From the NCBI GenBank assembly GCA_002731195.1, contig PCAI01000055.1, forward strand, positions 1-22,330: a DNA stretch of 22,330 bases, written 5' to 3'. This document shows positions 1-7,593 of this stretch, in pieces. The DNA is from Methanobacteriota archaeon (GTDB lineage: Archaea > Thermoplasmatota > Poseidoniia > Poseidoniales > Thalassarchaeaceae). The translations under genes were made by a program, and so were the position numbers. Under the pieces are notes generated by a model. The model did no database searches. It worked only from the letters and a program-made list of their open reading frames with translations, and had not been told where the DNA came from. Positions within the stretch are counted from its first letter, which is position 1, and each line of letters starts with the position of its first letter.

Positions 1-1164
1 ATCTTCGTCAGCATCGGAATAAACGATAAAGAATTGAAGATTATCAGTAGTAGTAAAATTAGAATTGATAAATTCTATATCAATTTCAGGTGGAGTGTTT
101 GAACTACCAATTTGTATTAAATCACTCCATACTGTTTCGCCAAAATCTTCACCATCATTTGGAGTAATGGATACTTGCCATGTGTCTCCATATCTAATCA
201 TTAAATTAGAAATATTAATTATATTGTCAATTTCATTCTGTCTTTCTCCATCTAGATACCAATAAATTTCTGTATCTTGTTCTAGATCATCATCTAAATC
301 AAAATATTCATAATCCAAAAATAAATCATCGTCATCATTTGGATTTCCGGGAATTATATCAATATCCAATATAGTTGGAACCGAATTTGCTATCTCAATA
401 GGCCCTACTGAAACCTGATCGCCAAAGTCTATTCCATCATTTGGTGTGACCCAAGCTTCCCATGAATCTCCTTTTACAATTAGATTATTGGGTATTGATG
501 TTAAATTATCTACTGAAGGAGTAGATAAATTATTCAATTTCCATCTAATTTCTGTATCTTGTTCTAAATCTCCATCGGCATCAAAAAAAGTATAGTTAAT
601 TGAAAGACCTGTGGATTTTGTAGGATTTAATACATTAAATGATAATGAAGAAGCTTCGGGTGGAGTATTTTCACTAACACTTTCCACAGAAGTAAAAGGA
701 GATATAGTTCCCCAAGAATCACCAGAGGTACCTCCATTTCCATTGGCAGATAATACCGCTAATTCAAAAACAGCATTTCCAGAACCTGAAGAGGGAGATT
801 CCCAATATAACCCCCAAGACCTGTAATTAGATGACGTATGTGTCGCTTGATTTCCTGCTGTATTTATTTGAACGCTTCCTATGCTAATTCCAGTAGAAAA
901 AGTGCCTTGACTAACTTCTAGAGAAAATCCACCTTTAGTACCTGAAACTCCTCCTGTAAGGCCTATTTGAATAGAGTAAGTAGTAGAAGGAGTATATGAT
1001 GAAGGGAAATTATGCGTTGGGGTTGTTGTTGTTGATGATGAAGAGTGACAACTACATCCATTGGATGACCCAAATTTACCATCTTCTTTAGCGATAACTG
1101 GAGTTGAAAAGGATAGTATCATCATTACCAATACAACCAAGGCCATGGCATTACGGTGGTTCAT
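1..1164 (-). CDS. Secreted CxCH (Reeler-like) protein with Ig-like repeats, partial
   Basis: The frame is open from ATG at 1164 to the left edge (388 codons seen); the C-terminus lies outside the window. Residues 1-25 form a signal peptide ending PVIA. A CSCH motif follows at residues 37-40. Residues about 50-160 resemble the Reeler-like 'choice-of-anchor V' fold: a GGF-S-L-E-V strand, a W-L-Y-W-E-S-P strand and an SGDSWG ending. From about residue 170 come Ig/cadherin-like repeats of about 94 residues with acidic D-x-D-G-D loops; two complete copies and the start of a third are visible. The protein is probably exported and cell-surface or extracellular; the acidic loops may bind calcium (inference). 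CxCH resembles a haem c attachment motif, but the family function is unknown to me. A minus-strand TATA-like element at 1191-1202 suggests a very short or absent leader. It diverges from the dehydrogenase fusion. Confidence 0.8.
   Translation of the reverse strand, partial: MNHRNAMALVVLVMMILSFSTPVIAKEDGKFGSSNGCSCHSSSSTTTTPTHNFPSSYTPSTTYSIQIGLTGGVSGTKGGFSLEVSQGTFSTGISIGSVQINTAGNQATHTSSNYRSWGLYWESPSSGSGNAVFELAVLSANGNGGTSGDSWGTISPFTSVESVSENTPPEASSLSFNVLNPTKSTGLSINYTFFDADGDLEQDTEIRWKLNNLSTPSVDNLTSIPNNLIVKGDSWEAWVTPNDGIDFGDQVSVGPIEIANSVPTILDIDIIPGNPNDDDDLFLDYEYFDLDDDLEQDTEIYWYLDGERQNEIDNIINISNLMIRYGDTWQVSITPNDGEDFGETVWSDLIQIGSSNTPPEIDIEFINSNFTTTDNLQFFIVYSDADED
265..566 (-). repeat. Intragenic 282-bp repeat period in the Ig-like region
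   Basis: The same 20-bp string occurs at 265-284 and 547-566. A second shared 11-mer occurs at 152-162 and 434-444. Both pairs are offset by exactly 282 bp, or 94 codons, so they mark one protein-level repeat unit (acidic D-L-E-Q-D-T-E segment and T-P-N-D-G segment). Near-identity over short stretches in otherwise diverged copies points to duplication of the unit within the gene. Confidence 0.75.
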
Positions 1165-1190
1165 ATCATTGACGGAGTATGGAGTATAAC

Positions 1191-1202
1191 ATAATATATT
1201 GT
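1191..1202 (-). promoter_or_regulatory. TATA-like element for the CxCH protein gene
   Basis: On the minus strand this reads ACAATATATTAT, centred about 33 nt before the ATG at 1164. The spacing fits an archaeal TATA box with transcription starting close to the start codon. It is a sequence-only call. Confidence 0.4.
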
Positions 1203-1224
1203 AATTTTTGATTGTTTATCCGTT

Positions 1225-1234
1225 GAATATATGG
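1225..1234 (+). promoter_or_regulatory. TATA-like element for the dehydrogenase/crotonase gene
   Basis: The sequence gaatatatgg is centred about 28 nt before the ATG at 1257, and no Shine-Dalgarno motif precedes that ATG. A leaderless transcript is the simplest reading. Confidence 0.4.
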
Positions 1235-1256
1235 GCAAGATTGCCTTGGGCATAAC

Positions 1257-3335
1257 ATGCCTGCAATAGAAACGGTAGCGATAATTGGATCGGGAAACAT
1301 GGGATCAGGTATAGCACAAAAATCTGCACAGGAAAAATTCGACGTTCAAATGGTAGATAGAGAAGAAAAATGGGTAAATAGAGGGCAAGAAATAATCTCA
1401 AATTTATTAAATCAAGCTTTAGAAAGAAGAATATTTTCTAATGAACAAATTGACTCCATTAAATCGAGAATCGAAGGAGTCGTTGGAACGGAAAATATTA
1501 ATCCAAATACAGATTTAGTTATTGAGGCCGTTTTTGAGGATTTTGAGATAAAAAGAGAAGTTTTTTCAATATTGGATAATGTTTGTGATGAAAATACAAT
1601 ACTCGCAAGTAATACTTCATCACTTTCAGTAAATGATTTGGCGAGAGCTACAAATAGACCAGATCGTTTTATTGGATTGCACTTTTTTTATCATCCGGCA
1701 AAAAATAGACTAATAGAAATAATTCCTGCTGAAACCACCTCTGAAGAAACCTTACAAGCGGTAGAAATGTATTGTAAGGCAATGGGTAAAGTTGTAATTA
1801 TATGCAAAGATAGACCTGGATTTGTGGTGAATAGATTTTTTGTTCCTTGGTTAAATGAGGCTTGTATATTATTAGAGGAGGGTGTAGCATCAACCGCTCA
1901 AATAGATTCGATAGCATGTAAAGCATTTGATATTGGGATGGGGCCATTTGCATTAATGAATTTGACAGGCCCATCCATAGCATTACACGCAACAGATTAT
2001 CTGGCTGAGCAATTGGAAACACCCAGATATAAGGGTACATCTATTCTTAGAGAAATGGTTGCTAATAGCAAAATCTGGGAAATCGATGATAATACAGAAT
2101 ATGATGAATCTATTGAAAAAATAGTGAAGCAAAGGTTACTTGGGCAAGTTTTTACAGTGGCTGCTCAAATTGTAGATGAAGAAATTTGCTCCAAAGAAGA
2201 TGTCGATAGAGGTGCTAAAGTAGGCCTAAGATGGAATAAGGGCCCGTTTGAGTTAGCTAACGAAATTGGAATTATTGAAGCATGCAGAATGGCTAAAGAT
2301 TATTGTGGAATAGCAAATCTGAATATACCAAATATGTTAAAAATACAAAAAGAAATTGATGAACCATTTAATTTCTCATATGTCGATATTAATATTACTA
2401 AAGATGTAGCAACCATTATACTTAATCGTCCTGAAGCAATGAATGCTCTGAATATAGATTTAGTCAATGAATTAGGAGGAAAAATTGATGAATTAAATCT
2501 TAGAGATGATGTGAGTACCATCATCATAGAAGGATCGGGTAAAGCATTTGTTGCTGGTGCGGATGTCAAATTTTTTGTAGATAAAATTAGAGACGATTCA
2601 TTTCAAGAAATCTATGATTTCACAGCATTTGGCCATGAAGTATTATCTAAAATAGAGAATAGTCCAAAAATAACTATTGCGCTAACAACTGGGTTGACTT
2701 TGGGCGGAGGTTTGGAACTAGCTCTTTCTTGTGATTATAGGATTGGTACAAATAAAACTCAAATGCGTTTTCCAGAGACAAACATAGGAATTTATCCTGG
2801 CCTGGGAGGGACACAAAGAACTGTGAAAATATGTGGAGTAGAGATTGCTAGATATGCAGTTCTTGCAGGCAACTTCTTGAATGCAGAAACTGCAGAAGCA
2901 TTTGGATTAATTACGCATCTTGTTAATCAAAATAATGTTACGAAGACAATTAGTGAAATAATGGCAAATGGGAAACCAAATAACAAATACAGAGGTCAAC
3001 CAATAGATTATGAAAATAAAAATGTTATTTTTGCTAAATCTTTTTATTGTGATGATAATATGAAAGAAATACTTAATGGCAGCAAACCAAATAATACTTC
3101 AGGTTTAGAGGAAAGTATGATTTTAAGACAAATGAAATCAATATCTTATACTGCACCTATAGCACTTAAAACAGCTGCAAATTTATTAGAAATCGCCAAT
3201 TCTGAGAATATAACGTTGATAGATGGATTATCCCAAGAATTAGAAAATCTGGAAAAAATATTCACAACTGCAGATGCACTTGAGGGGCTTTCTGCTTTAA
3301 TTGAAGGAAGAAGGCCGTCGTATACTAACTCTTGA
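1257..3335 (+). CDS. 3-hydroxyacyl-CoA dehydrogenase / enoyl-CoA hydratase fusion
   Basis: This 692-residue bifunctional enzyme should hydrate enoyl-CoA and oxidise the resulting 3-hydroxyacyl-CoA with NAD, in fatty acid beta-oxidation or C4 (crotonyl/3-hydroxybutyryl-CoA) metabolism. The N-terminal Rossmann motif GSGNMG is at residues 11-16. The dehydrogenase His is at 142 in G-L-H-F-F. The 3HCDH C-terminal helical domains follow to about residue 360. A crotonase domain occupies about 373-600, with the oxyanion segments A-F-V-A-G-A-D and L-G-G-G-L-E. Both crotonase acid positions (Glu in G-L-E-L-A and Glu in F-P-E-T-N-I-G) are kept, so hydratase activity is expected. The order dehydrogenase then hydratase is the archaeal arrangement, opposite to bacterial FadB/FadJ. 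The ATG at 1257 is favoured by a TATA-like element 28 nt upstream. No thiolase or acyl-CoA dehydrogenase gene is nearby, so chain-length preference cannot be inferred. Confidence 0.9.
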   Translation: MPAIETVAIIGSGNMGSGIAQKSAQEKFDVQMVDREEKWVNRGQEIISNLLNQALERRIFSNEQIDSIKSRIEGVVGTENINPNTDLVIEAVFEDFEIKREVFSILDNVCDENTILASNTSSLSVNDLARATNRPDRFIGLHFFYHPAKNRLIEIIPAETTSEETLQAVEMYCKAMGKVVIICKDRPGFVVNRFFVPWLNEACILLEEGVASTAQIDSIACKAFDIGMGPFALMNLTGPSIALHATDYLAEQLETPRYKGTSILREMVANSKIWEIDDNTEYDESIEKIVKQRLLGQVFTVAAQIVDEEICSKEDVDRGAKVGLRWNKGPFELANEIGIIEACRMAKDYCGIANLNIPNMLKIQKEIDEPFNFSYVDINITKDVATIILNRPEAMNALNIDLVNELGGKIDELNLRDDVSTIIIEGSGKAFVAGADVKFFVDKIRDDSFQEIYDFTAFGHEVLSKIENSPKITIALTTGLTLGGGLELALSCDYRIGTNKTQMRFPETNIGIYPGLGGTQRTVKICGVEIARYAVLAGNFLNAETAEAFGLITHLVNQNNVTKTISEIMANGKPNNKYRGQPIDYENKNVIFAKSFYCDDNMKEILNGSKPNNTSGLEESMILRQMKSISYTAPIALKTAANLLEIANSENITLIDGLSQELENLEKIFTTADALEGLSALIEGRRPSYTNS

Positions 3336-3425
3336 TCATCTTCTACTATGTTGCTTTGGCCAGATTGGGGCTCTATATTCTGCTATAGCAATAATAGCTA
3401 ATTCTTTTATTCTACTTAATATCAT
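3336..3425 (-). CDS. Tiny ORF 2 (29 aa), coupled to tiny ORF 1
   Basis: I do not recognise this peptide. The ATG at 3425 overlaps the TGA of the preceding tiny ORF as ATGA, and AAGGAG lies 8 nt upstream (3434-3439). The frame ends with TGA at 3336-3338, immediately beside the stop of the convergent dehydrogenase gene. The peptide has a hydrophobic helical start (MILSRIKELAIIAIAEYR) and a basic tail (PKQHSRR). The ribosome site, start overlap and exact fit into the gap argue for real translation; the length argues caution. Confidence 0.45.
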   Translation of the reverse strand: MILSRIKELAIIAIAEYRAPIWPKQHSRR

Positions 3426-3493
3426 TTTGAAGGCTCCTTAAATCTACTTTTATCAAATACTTCTTCCATCCATTTTTCCAAAAATTTGTCCAT
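3422..3493 (-). CDS. Tiny ORF 1 (23 aa), divergent from the HxlR gene
   Basis: I do not recognise this peptide. It begins at ATG 3493 with AAGGAG 9 nt upstream (3503-3508). The sequence (MDKFLEKWMEEVFDKSRFK, then EPSK) looks like a short charged amphipathic helix. A minus-strand TATA-like element near 3543-3555 would place transcription start near 3522, giving a leader of about 30 nt. The HxlR-type palindrome at 3514-3528 falls on that start. It could be a regulated small protein or a leader peptide for tiny ORF 2. Confidence 0.45.
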   Translation of the reverse strand: MDKFLEKWMEEVFDKSRFKEPSK

Positions 3494-3513
3494 TTTTATC
3501 CACTCCTTATCCG

Positions 3514-3528
3514 GTGTTATTTCTACAC
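3514..3528. promoter_or_regulatory. Palindromic operator 1
   Basis: The sequence GTGTTATTTCTACAC has GTGT/ACAC ends in inverted orientation and matches operator 2 at 13 of 15 positions. It overlaps the predicted transcription start of the minus-strand tiny ORFs, where binding would block initiation. The adjacent HxlR-type gene is the obvious candidate regulator (inference). Confidence 0.55.
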
Positions 3529-3581
3529 TGAACTAGTAAGATACCATATATTAATTGAGCAGTATTCATGCACACATCGAG

Positions 3582-3596
3582 GTGTAATTTATACAC
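3582..3596. promoter_or_regulatory. Palindromic operator 2 over the HxlR-gene TATA
   Basis: The sequence GTGTAATTTATACAC is a near-perfect palindrome (GTGTA/TACAC arms). It contains a TATA-like core TTTATAC centred about 33 nt before the HxlR-gene start. Its centre lies 68 bp from that of operator 1. Its position predicts negative autoregulation. Confidence 0.55.
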
Positions 3597-3623
3597 TAGA
3601 TGGTTGTGGAGTAACTTGATAGT

Positions 3624-4082
3624 ATGGCAAGAGAACCAATGAAAATTACAAACTCAGATTATGAATTAATTGGTGAGGCAATAATGGATGTTAAGAAAAG
3701 TGGTACAACAATAAGAAAAACCTTTGCTCCTTACAATGAAAATGGTGAGTATGATATTGAATGGGAAGTTGGTGCTGCGGTTGAAGCTTTTTCTAGTTTC
3801 AGTTCACGTTGGAGTATTGAGATTTTAGCGGCACTTTACATCGCTGGAGATCGTAGATTTAATGAAATGAGAAATTTATTGAAGGGAATAAGTAGCAGAA
3901 CATTATCTGATAAATTAACTCATTGTGCTGAACTGGGTTTAGTAAATAGAATTGTAGATGAAGGTCCTCCAATACGAGTAAGATATCAATTGACTGAGCA
4001 CGGAAGGAATGCTGGAAGACTATTGAGTCCACTTGTTGCTTACATGAAAATTCAACAAGGTAAAGTAATAATTGATAAGTAA
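3624..4082 (+). CDS. HxlR-family winged-helix transcriptional regulator
   Basis: This 152-residue protein has the HxlR winged-helix signature in residues about 50-140. It includes a segment S-S-R-W-S-I-E-I-L, R-R-F-N-E-M, the recognition-helix region G-I-S-S-R-T-L-S-D-K-L, and the wing I-R-V-R-Y-Q-L-T-E-H-G. Such proteins act as dimeric repressors or activators, often sensing redox or electrophiles. An N-terminal extension of about 45 residues precedes the domain, longer than in a minimal HxlR protein. There is one cysteine, Cys101, just after the recognition helix, a possible sensor residue (inference). The start ATG has no clear SD site and the TATA-like core is about 33 nt upstream, suggesting a very short leader. 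Two matching palindromes in the divergent region to the tiny ORFs are its likely binding sites. Confidence 0.85.
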   Translation: MAREPMKITNSDYELIGEAIMDVKKSGTTIRKTFAPYNENGEYDIEWEVGAAVEAFSSFSSRWSIEILAALYIAGDRRFNEMRNLLKGISSRTLSDKLTHCAELGLVNRIVDEGPPIRVRYQLTEHGRNAGRLLSPLVAYMKIQQGKVIIDK

Positions 4083-4115
4083 GTCAAAACTGAGCATTGA
4101 TGACTCAAGAGACCA

Positions 4116-4128
4116 TGTATACTTAAAG
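4116..4128 (+). promoter_or_regulatory. TATA-like element for the membrane-linked wHTH gene
   Basis: The sequence tgtatacttaaag is centred about 30 nt before the GTG start at 4151. It is flanked by GACC and GGTC in inverted orientation. This supports a leaderless GTG start. Confidence 0.4.
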
Positions 4129-4150
4129 GTCATAATGTAGGGTTTTATTT

Positions 4151-4804
4151 GTGGCTTTGCTAGAGCAGTGGCGTAAAACCTACCCCCTAACTACTGATAT
4201 TTTTACTGCAGTACTTGGTGGAACATTGGGGATTGGGGCAATAATGCCCTTTTTTGGCCCTCCAGTAATGCAAGGAACAATAACAGCACCTAGAGAGTCT
4301 TACGAACACCCATTAAGAAGCAGAATTATTTCTACACTTGTGAGATCTCCAGGAATACATTTTCGAGAATTACAACGACAATTGGATGCAGCAAATGGTA
4401 CACTTAGGCATCATTTGAGAGTCTTGACAAATGAAAAATCTGTCACTATCATTTCAGTTAATGGAAGAACATGTTACTATGCAGGAGCGCCTGCACAGGT
4501 CGAAATACTGGAAGGAACAGGAGTTACAGACCAGTATAGGGCTGCTTCGATGTTGCCAGTAGGACTATCGGGAGTTCAGAAAAGTATAGTAAAACAATTA
4601 TCAAATTCACCTGAACCAGCTTCTCAAGCACAACTTGCTAGGGACTTGGGTCGTTCACGTGCTTCTGTTCACTCAGCCATCACAGTACTTAGAAATAGAG
4701 GAATAATAAATGAAGGCGGGATATCTCTTGCCCCTCATATTGATGCATTGCATCAGTCTTCTGTTGACTATCCCTGGCTAGGAATTCGTCAAGAATTAGC
4801 CTAA
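4151..4804 (+). CDS. Tandem winged-helix regulator with N-terminal membrane segment
   Basis: This 217-residue protein begins with GTG; no in-frame ATG fits and a TATA-like element lies 30 nt upstream. Residues about 17-40 form a glycine-rich hydrophobic stretch (IFTAVLGGTLGIGAIMPFFG) that could span the membrane. A first winged helix covers about 52-108 (H-F-R-E-L-Q-R-Q-L, then G-T-L-R-H-H-L-R-V-L). A second covers about 118-190 (Q-A-Q-L-A-R-D-L-G-R-S-R-A-S-V-H-S-A-I). The combination suggests a membrane-tethered DNA-binding regulator; target and signal are unknown. The hydrophobic stretch could instead be buried in the fold. It lies between the HxlR gene and another winged-helix gene, all on one strand. 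Confidence 0.7.
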   Translation: MALLEQWRKTYPLTTDIFTAVLGGTLGIGAIMPFFGPPVMQGTITAPRESYEHPLRSRIISTLVRSPGIHFRELQRQLDAANGTLRHHLRVLTNEKSVTIISVNGRTCYYAGAPAQVEILEGTGVTDQYRAASMLPVGLSGVQKSIVKQLSNSPEPASQAQLARDLGRSRASVHSAITVLRNRGIINEGGISLAPHIDALHQSSVDYPWLGIRQELA

Positions 4805-4825
4805 ATATTCTTCAAAACATAGCCA

Positions 4826-5950
4826 ATGCTCTTGAGCCATGTAATATTCGAGTACATTGTGATTAGACTGGACCTAGTGGAAAAGTCCATGCCAACAGGT
4901 AGTAAAAATCCAAATATTCTACTTGGTTGGATTTTAGATTCTTTAGGATTAGTAAAGAGAAAAATAGAATCATGGGGGGATGAAGAAGAATTTGGGGCAT
5001 TACACCGAATAATGTCTGAAGCATTATTATTAGAACCTTTAAAGGGATGGGATATCAAAACACTAGGGGATGTTTGTGGGTTATCCCAAACCGGGATGCA
5101 TCATCAAATGTTAAAATTAAGAGAAGCCGGATTGGTATCTTCAGAAAATAATGGAAGATGGCATATTTATGTCCTTAGAGGAGGGTCGATTACTTCTGCT
5201 GTAAATTTAATGGCAGTTCAAGCAAAGGAGATTATTGAATTAAGATTATTAGAATTAAACAGTCATATTAAACACTCCGATAAAAGAATGGAAATACCAG
5301 GTGAGACAATTGAGGATAATTTTAAAATTAAGATATCTGAACCTTCTGCAACAAAGGATAATGAAAGTAGGTTTGATGCTTTGTTAGATGATTTAGGTTT
5401 AAACGGAGATAGAGCAAAAGATACTGATGATTTAGCAAAAAAAGTTTTCATAGAATTGGCAAATAGTAGTAATCCGATTACAATCCTCTCTCTTTCAGAC
5501 AAATTTTCGGAGTCCAGATCTAGAATTAAAAGAACAGTTGATAGATTTCGAAATTCAAATATTGTTGAGAGAGTCCCAATGCTAGATCGGATAGCCCAAG
5601 ATATTTACATTGGCATGACAAGACAATATGATGCTAGAGGAGAAGAATGGCTCTTTACAAGAGGAGGTTTTGGAAGAATAAACGAGAGTATTGCAATAGA
5701 ATTAGTTAATGGGATAAAAAATAATAATTTAGACAGTGACATAGTTCAAGAAATATTATTGCCTTTGTCAATTGAAAAACAGAAAATATTACTGAATACA
5801 TTAGGAGGTAGAATGCCTTATGGATATAGAATCAAAGGGTGTAATGGAGAAGATGTGAGAGAGAATGTTATGAGAAGTGTGGATAGAACATTTCTTAGAC
5901 TAAAAACAGTTGCAGAAAGACTTGATAAATCGATTAATACGGTTGATTAA
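4826..5950 (+). CDS. Winged-helix (ArsR-like) DNA-binding protein of unknown role
   Basis: This 374-residue protein has a winged-helix region at about residues 55-120 (L-G-D-V-C-G-L-S-Q-T-G-M-H-H-Q-M-L-K-L-R-E-A-G-L). A charged helical linker follows, then a second helix-turn-helix-like region at about 205-255 (I-L-S-L-S-D-K-F-S-E-S-R-S-R-I-K-R-T-V). The C-terminal third (F-T-R-G-G-F-G-R-I-N-E-S) is not a domain I recognise. The start is uncertain: ATG 4826, GTG 4859 and ATG 4889 are in frame and none has a strong SD site. ATG 4889 (MPTGSKNP) removes a hydrophobic run and may be the true start, giving 353 residues. The gene starts 21 nt after its neighbour. Its stop overlaps the convergent Dus stop in the shared bases TTAA. 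Confidence 0.65.
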   Translation: MLLSHVIFEYIVIRLDLVEKSMPTGSKNPNILLGWILDSLGLVKRKIESWGDEEEFGALHRIMSEALLLEPLKGWDIKTLGDVCGLSQTGMHHQMLKLREAGLVSSENNGRWHIYVLRGGSITSAVNLMAVQAKEIIELRLLELNSHIKHSDKRMEIPGETIEDNFKIKISEPSATKDNESRFDALLDDLGLNGDRAKDTDDLAKKVFIELANSSNPITILSLSDKFSESRSRIKRTVDRFRNSNIVERVPMLDRIAQDIYIGMTRQYDARGEEWLFTRGGFGRINESIAIELVNGIKNNNLDSDIVQEILLPLSIEKQKILLNTLGGRMPYGYRIKGCNGEDVRENVMRSVDRTFLRLKTVAERLDKSINTVD

Positions 5951-6924
5951 GCTTTTAATTCTTCATAAACAAGGTTTTCCAGATAATTAGCCACTCTATT
6001 TCCTAATTCTTCTTGTGTTGTCACAGAATGAAGTTTTACGCGCATCGCTGAGGCCCCAGACAATCCTTTAGTGAATGAAATAGCATGTCTCTTAATATTC
6101 TTATTAACTTTATTTCCATAAACTTCTTTACTAATCTCAAGATATCTGTTCCAACACCATAATCTTGCTAATGCAGGATTGTCTTCTTTCCATGGAGGTG
6201 GCGATTTATTCCAACCCAAGTCTCTTTTTATCTCATAGAAAATATTTGGCATACCTATAGCACCTCTACCAATCATTAATCCGGCTGATTTAGTAGTATC
6301 CATACATAATTTTGCAGACTTATAATCTACTATATCGCCATTTGCGATTACTGGGATCTCTACTCCATCAACGATTTCCCTTATCTGTTCCCAATCTGCG
6401 TATCCCGAATATCTTTGCTTTAGAGTCCTACCATGAACGCAAATTCGATGTATTCCTTCTTTCTCAAGTCTTTGAGCAACTTCAAGAGCAGTGTTTGGGC
6501 CAGTTCCAGTTCCTAATCTTACTTTAACAGAAATAGGTACTTCAGCAACATCTAAACATGCCCTAACCATTTTTACAATCCTGTCCGGATCTCTAAGTAA
6601 TGCTGCACCTGCATCATTGCGACATACTTTAGGTGCTGGACAACCAAAATTTATATCAATTATATCAGCCTTTTTTTGTAATAATTTAACAGTTTTTACC
6701 ATTTCTTCGGTTACTCCTCCAAATATTTGAGGTATGAATGGATCTTCGAGTGAGTGGCTTTCTACTTTTAGCCATGAATGAGAAGCGTGTCTTGATAATC
6801 CAGCGGCTGCAGTAAATTCTGTTACAGTAAAATCAGCACCACACTCACGAGCAAGAATTCTATATGCTAAATCTGAAACTCCAGCCATGGGTGCAAGAAA
6901 AAGAGGGACTGATTCACTCGTCAT
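5947..6924 (-). CDS. dus: tRNA-dihydrouridine synthase (Dus family)
   Basis: Dus enzymes are FMN proteins that reduce specific uridines in the tRNA D-loop or nearby positions using NAD(P)H. From ATG 6924 the protein has 325 residues, a normal length. The FMN-binding start P-L-F-L-A-P-M-A-G-V-S-D is present. The catalytic Cys is residue 95 in N-F-G-C-P-A-P-K-V. The barrel motifs V-K-V-R-L-G, C-V-H-G-R-T, V-I-A-N-G-D-I and I-G-R-G-A follow. An upstream in-frame GTG at 6945 would add MLLIRQL; I prefer ATG because Dus proteins begin just before P-L-F-L-A-P, but neither start has a good SD site. The gene follows uS2 by 42 nt (21 nt if GTG is used), so the two are likely cotranscribed. Which uridine it modifies cannot be told from sequence. 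Confidence 0.9.
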   Translation of the reverse strand: MTSESVPLFLAPMAGVSDLAYRILARECGADFTVTEFTAAAGLSRHASHSWLKVESHSLEDPFIPQIFGGVTEEMVKTVKLLQKKADIIDINFGCPAPKVCRNDAGAALLRDPDRIVKMVRACLDVAEVPISVKVRLGTGTGPNTALEVAQRLEKEGIHRICVHGRTLKQRYSGYADWEQIREIVDGVEIPVIANGDIVDYKSAKLCMDTTKSAGLMIGRGAIGMPNIFYEIKRDLGWNKSPPPWKEDNPALARLWCWNRYLEISKEVYGNKVNKNIKRHAISFTKGLSGASAMRVKLHSVTTQEELGNRVANYLENLVYEELKA

Positions 6925-6966
6925 CAATTGCCGGATTAATAACACCTCTATGAGGACGTCGGAGTC

Positions 6967-7581
6967 TTAGAAAGTAGATTCCCAATCTTCTACATCTTGA
7001 GAACGTTCCCAATCAGCATCTGTAATAGTTCCTCTAATTTTTAGTGCCTCACGAGATAATAGCCAAAATATTAGAGCTAAAGATCTGCGTCCTTTGTTAT
7101 TAGCAGGAAGAGCAATGTCAACATTCCTCAATTTATTATTAGCATCACAAATTGCTACAACAGGTAAACCCGAGTTTACTGCTTCATTAAGTGCTTGTGA
7201 ATCTGCTGCTGGGTCAGTGACTATAATCAACTCAGGTTCCATGTATGTACGTAATCGTGAGTTAGTAAGAGTTCCTGGAATAAAACGTCCCACTATATGC
7301 TTAGAACCAATAGATTGAGCAAACATGCGAGCAGGTCTTTGCCCATATTGACGTGCACTAACAACAAGAATTCTGTCTGCATCATAATTTGAGATAAATT
7401 TTGCAACAGTTCTAATTCTAGCATCTGTTTGATTTAAATCGATTAAATGTAATCCGGCTGCATCTTGACGTTCGGTGTCAAGAAATCTTTTCATATCGGC
7501 TGATTTTTGATTTGTACCTATATGTACAGCATGTTGTTCATATGTCTCAAATGGAACTAATGGGGCCATGCTTTCATCCAT
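6967..7581 (-). CDS. rps2: Small ribosomal subunit protein uS2
   Basis: The archaeal S2 family is recognised by an opening H-A-V-H-I-G-T-N-Q-K segment, L-H-L-I-D-L-N-Q-T-D, the F-I-P-G-T-L-T-N signature, and I-I-V-T-D-P-A-A-D-S-Q-A-L-N-E-A. The protein is a core component of the 30S subunit. ATG at 7581 is chosen over an in-frame TTG at 7587 because GAGG lies 7 nt before the ATG but only 1 nt before the TTG. This gives 204 residues, normal for archaeal S2. A structured leader with inverted repeats lies just upstream. The gene sits between a lipoprotein gene and dus. Other archaea often place S2 in the rpoN/rpoK/eno ribosomal cluster, which is not visible here. Confidence 0.93.
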   Translation of the reverse strand: MDESMAPLVPFETYEQHAVHIGTNQKSADMKRFLDTERQDAAGLHLIDLNQTDARIRTVAKFISNYDADRILVVSARQYGQRPARMFAQSIGSKHIVGRFIPGTLTNSRLRTYMEPELIIVTDPAADSQALNEAVNSGLPVVAICDANNKLRNVDIALPANNKGRRSLALIFWLLSREALKIRGTITDADWERSQDVEDWESTF

Positions 7582-7593
7582 AATCAAACCTCA

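Noticed and set aside
611..826. Plus-strand 71-codon frame, rich in Pro/Glu
   Set aside because: It is antisense to the signal-peptide-bearing CxCH repeat protein, whose frame is open for 388 codons with clear domain structure.
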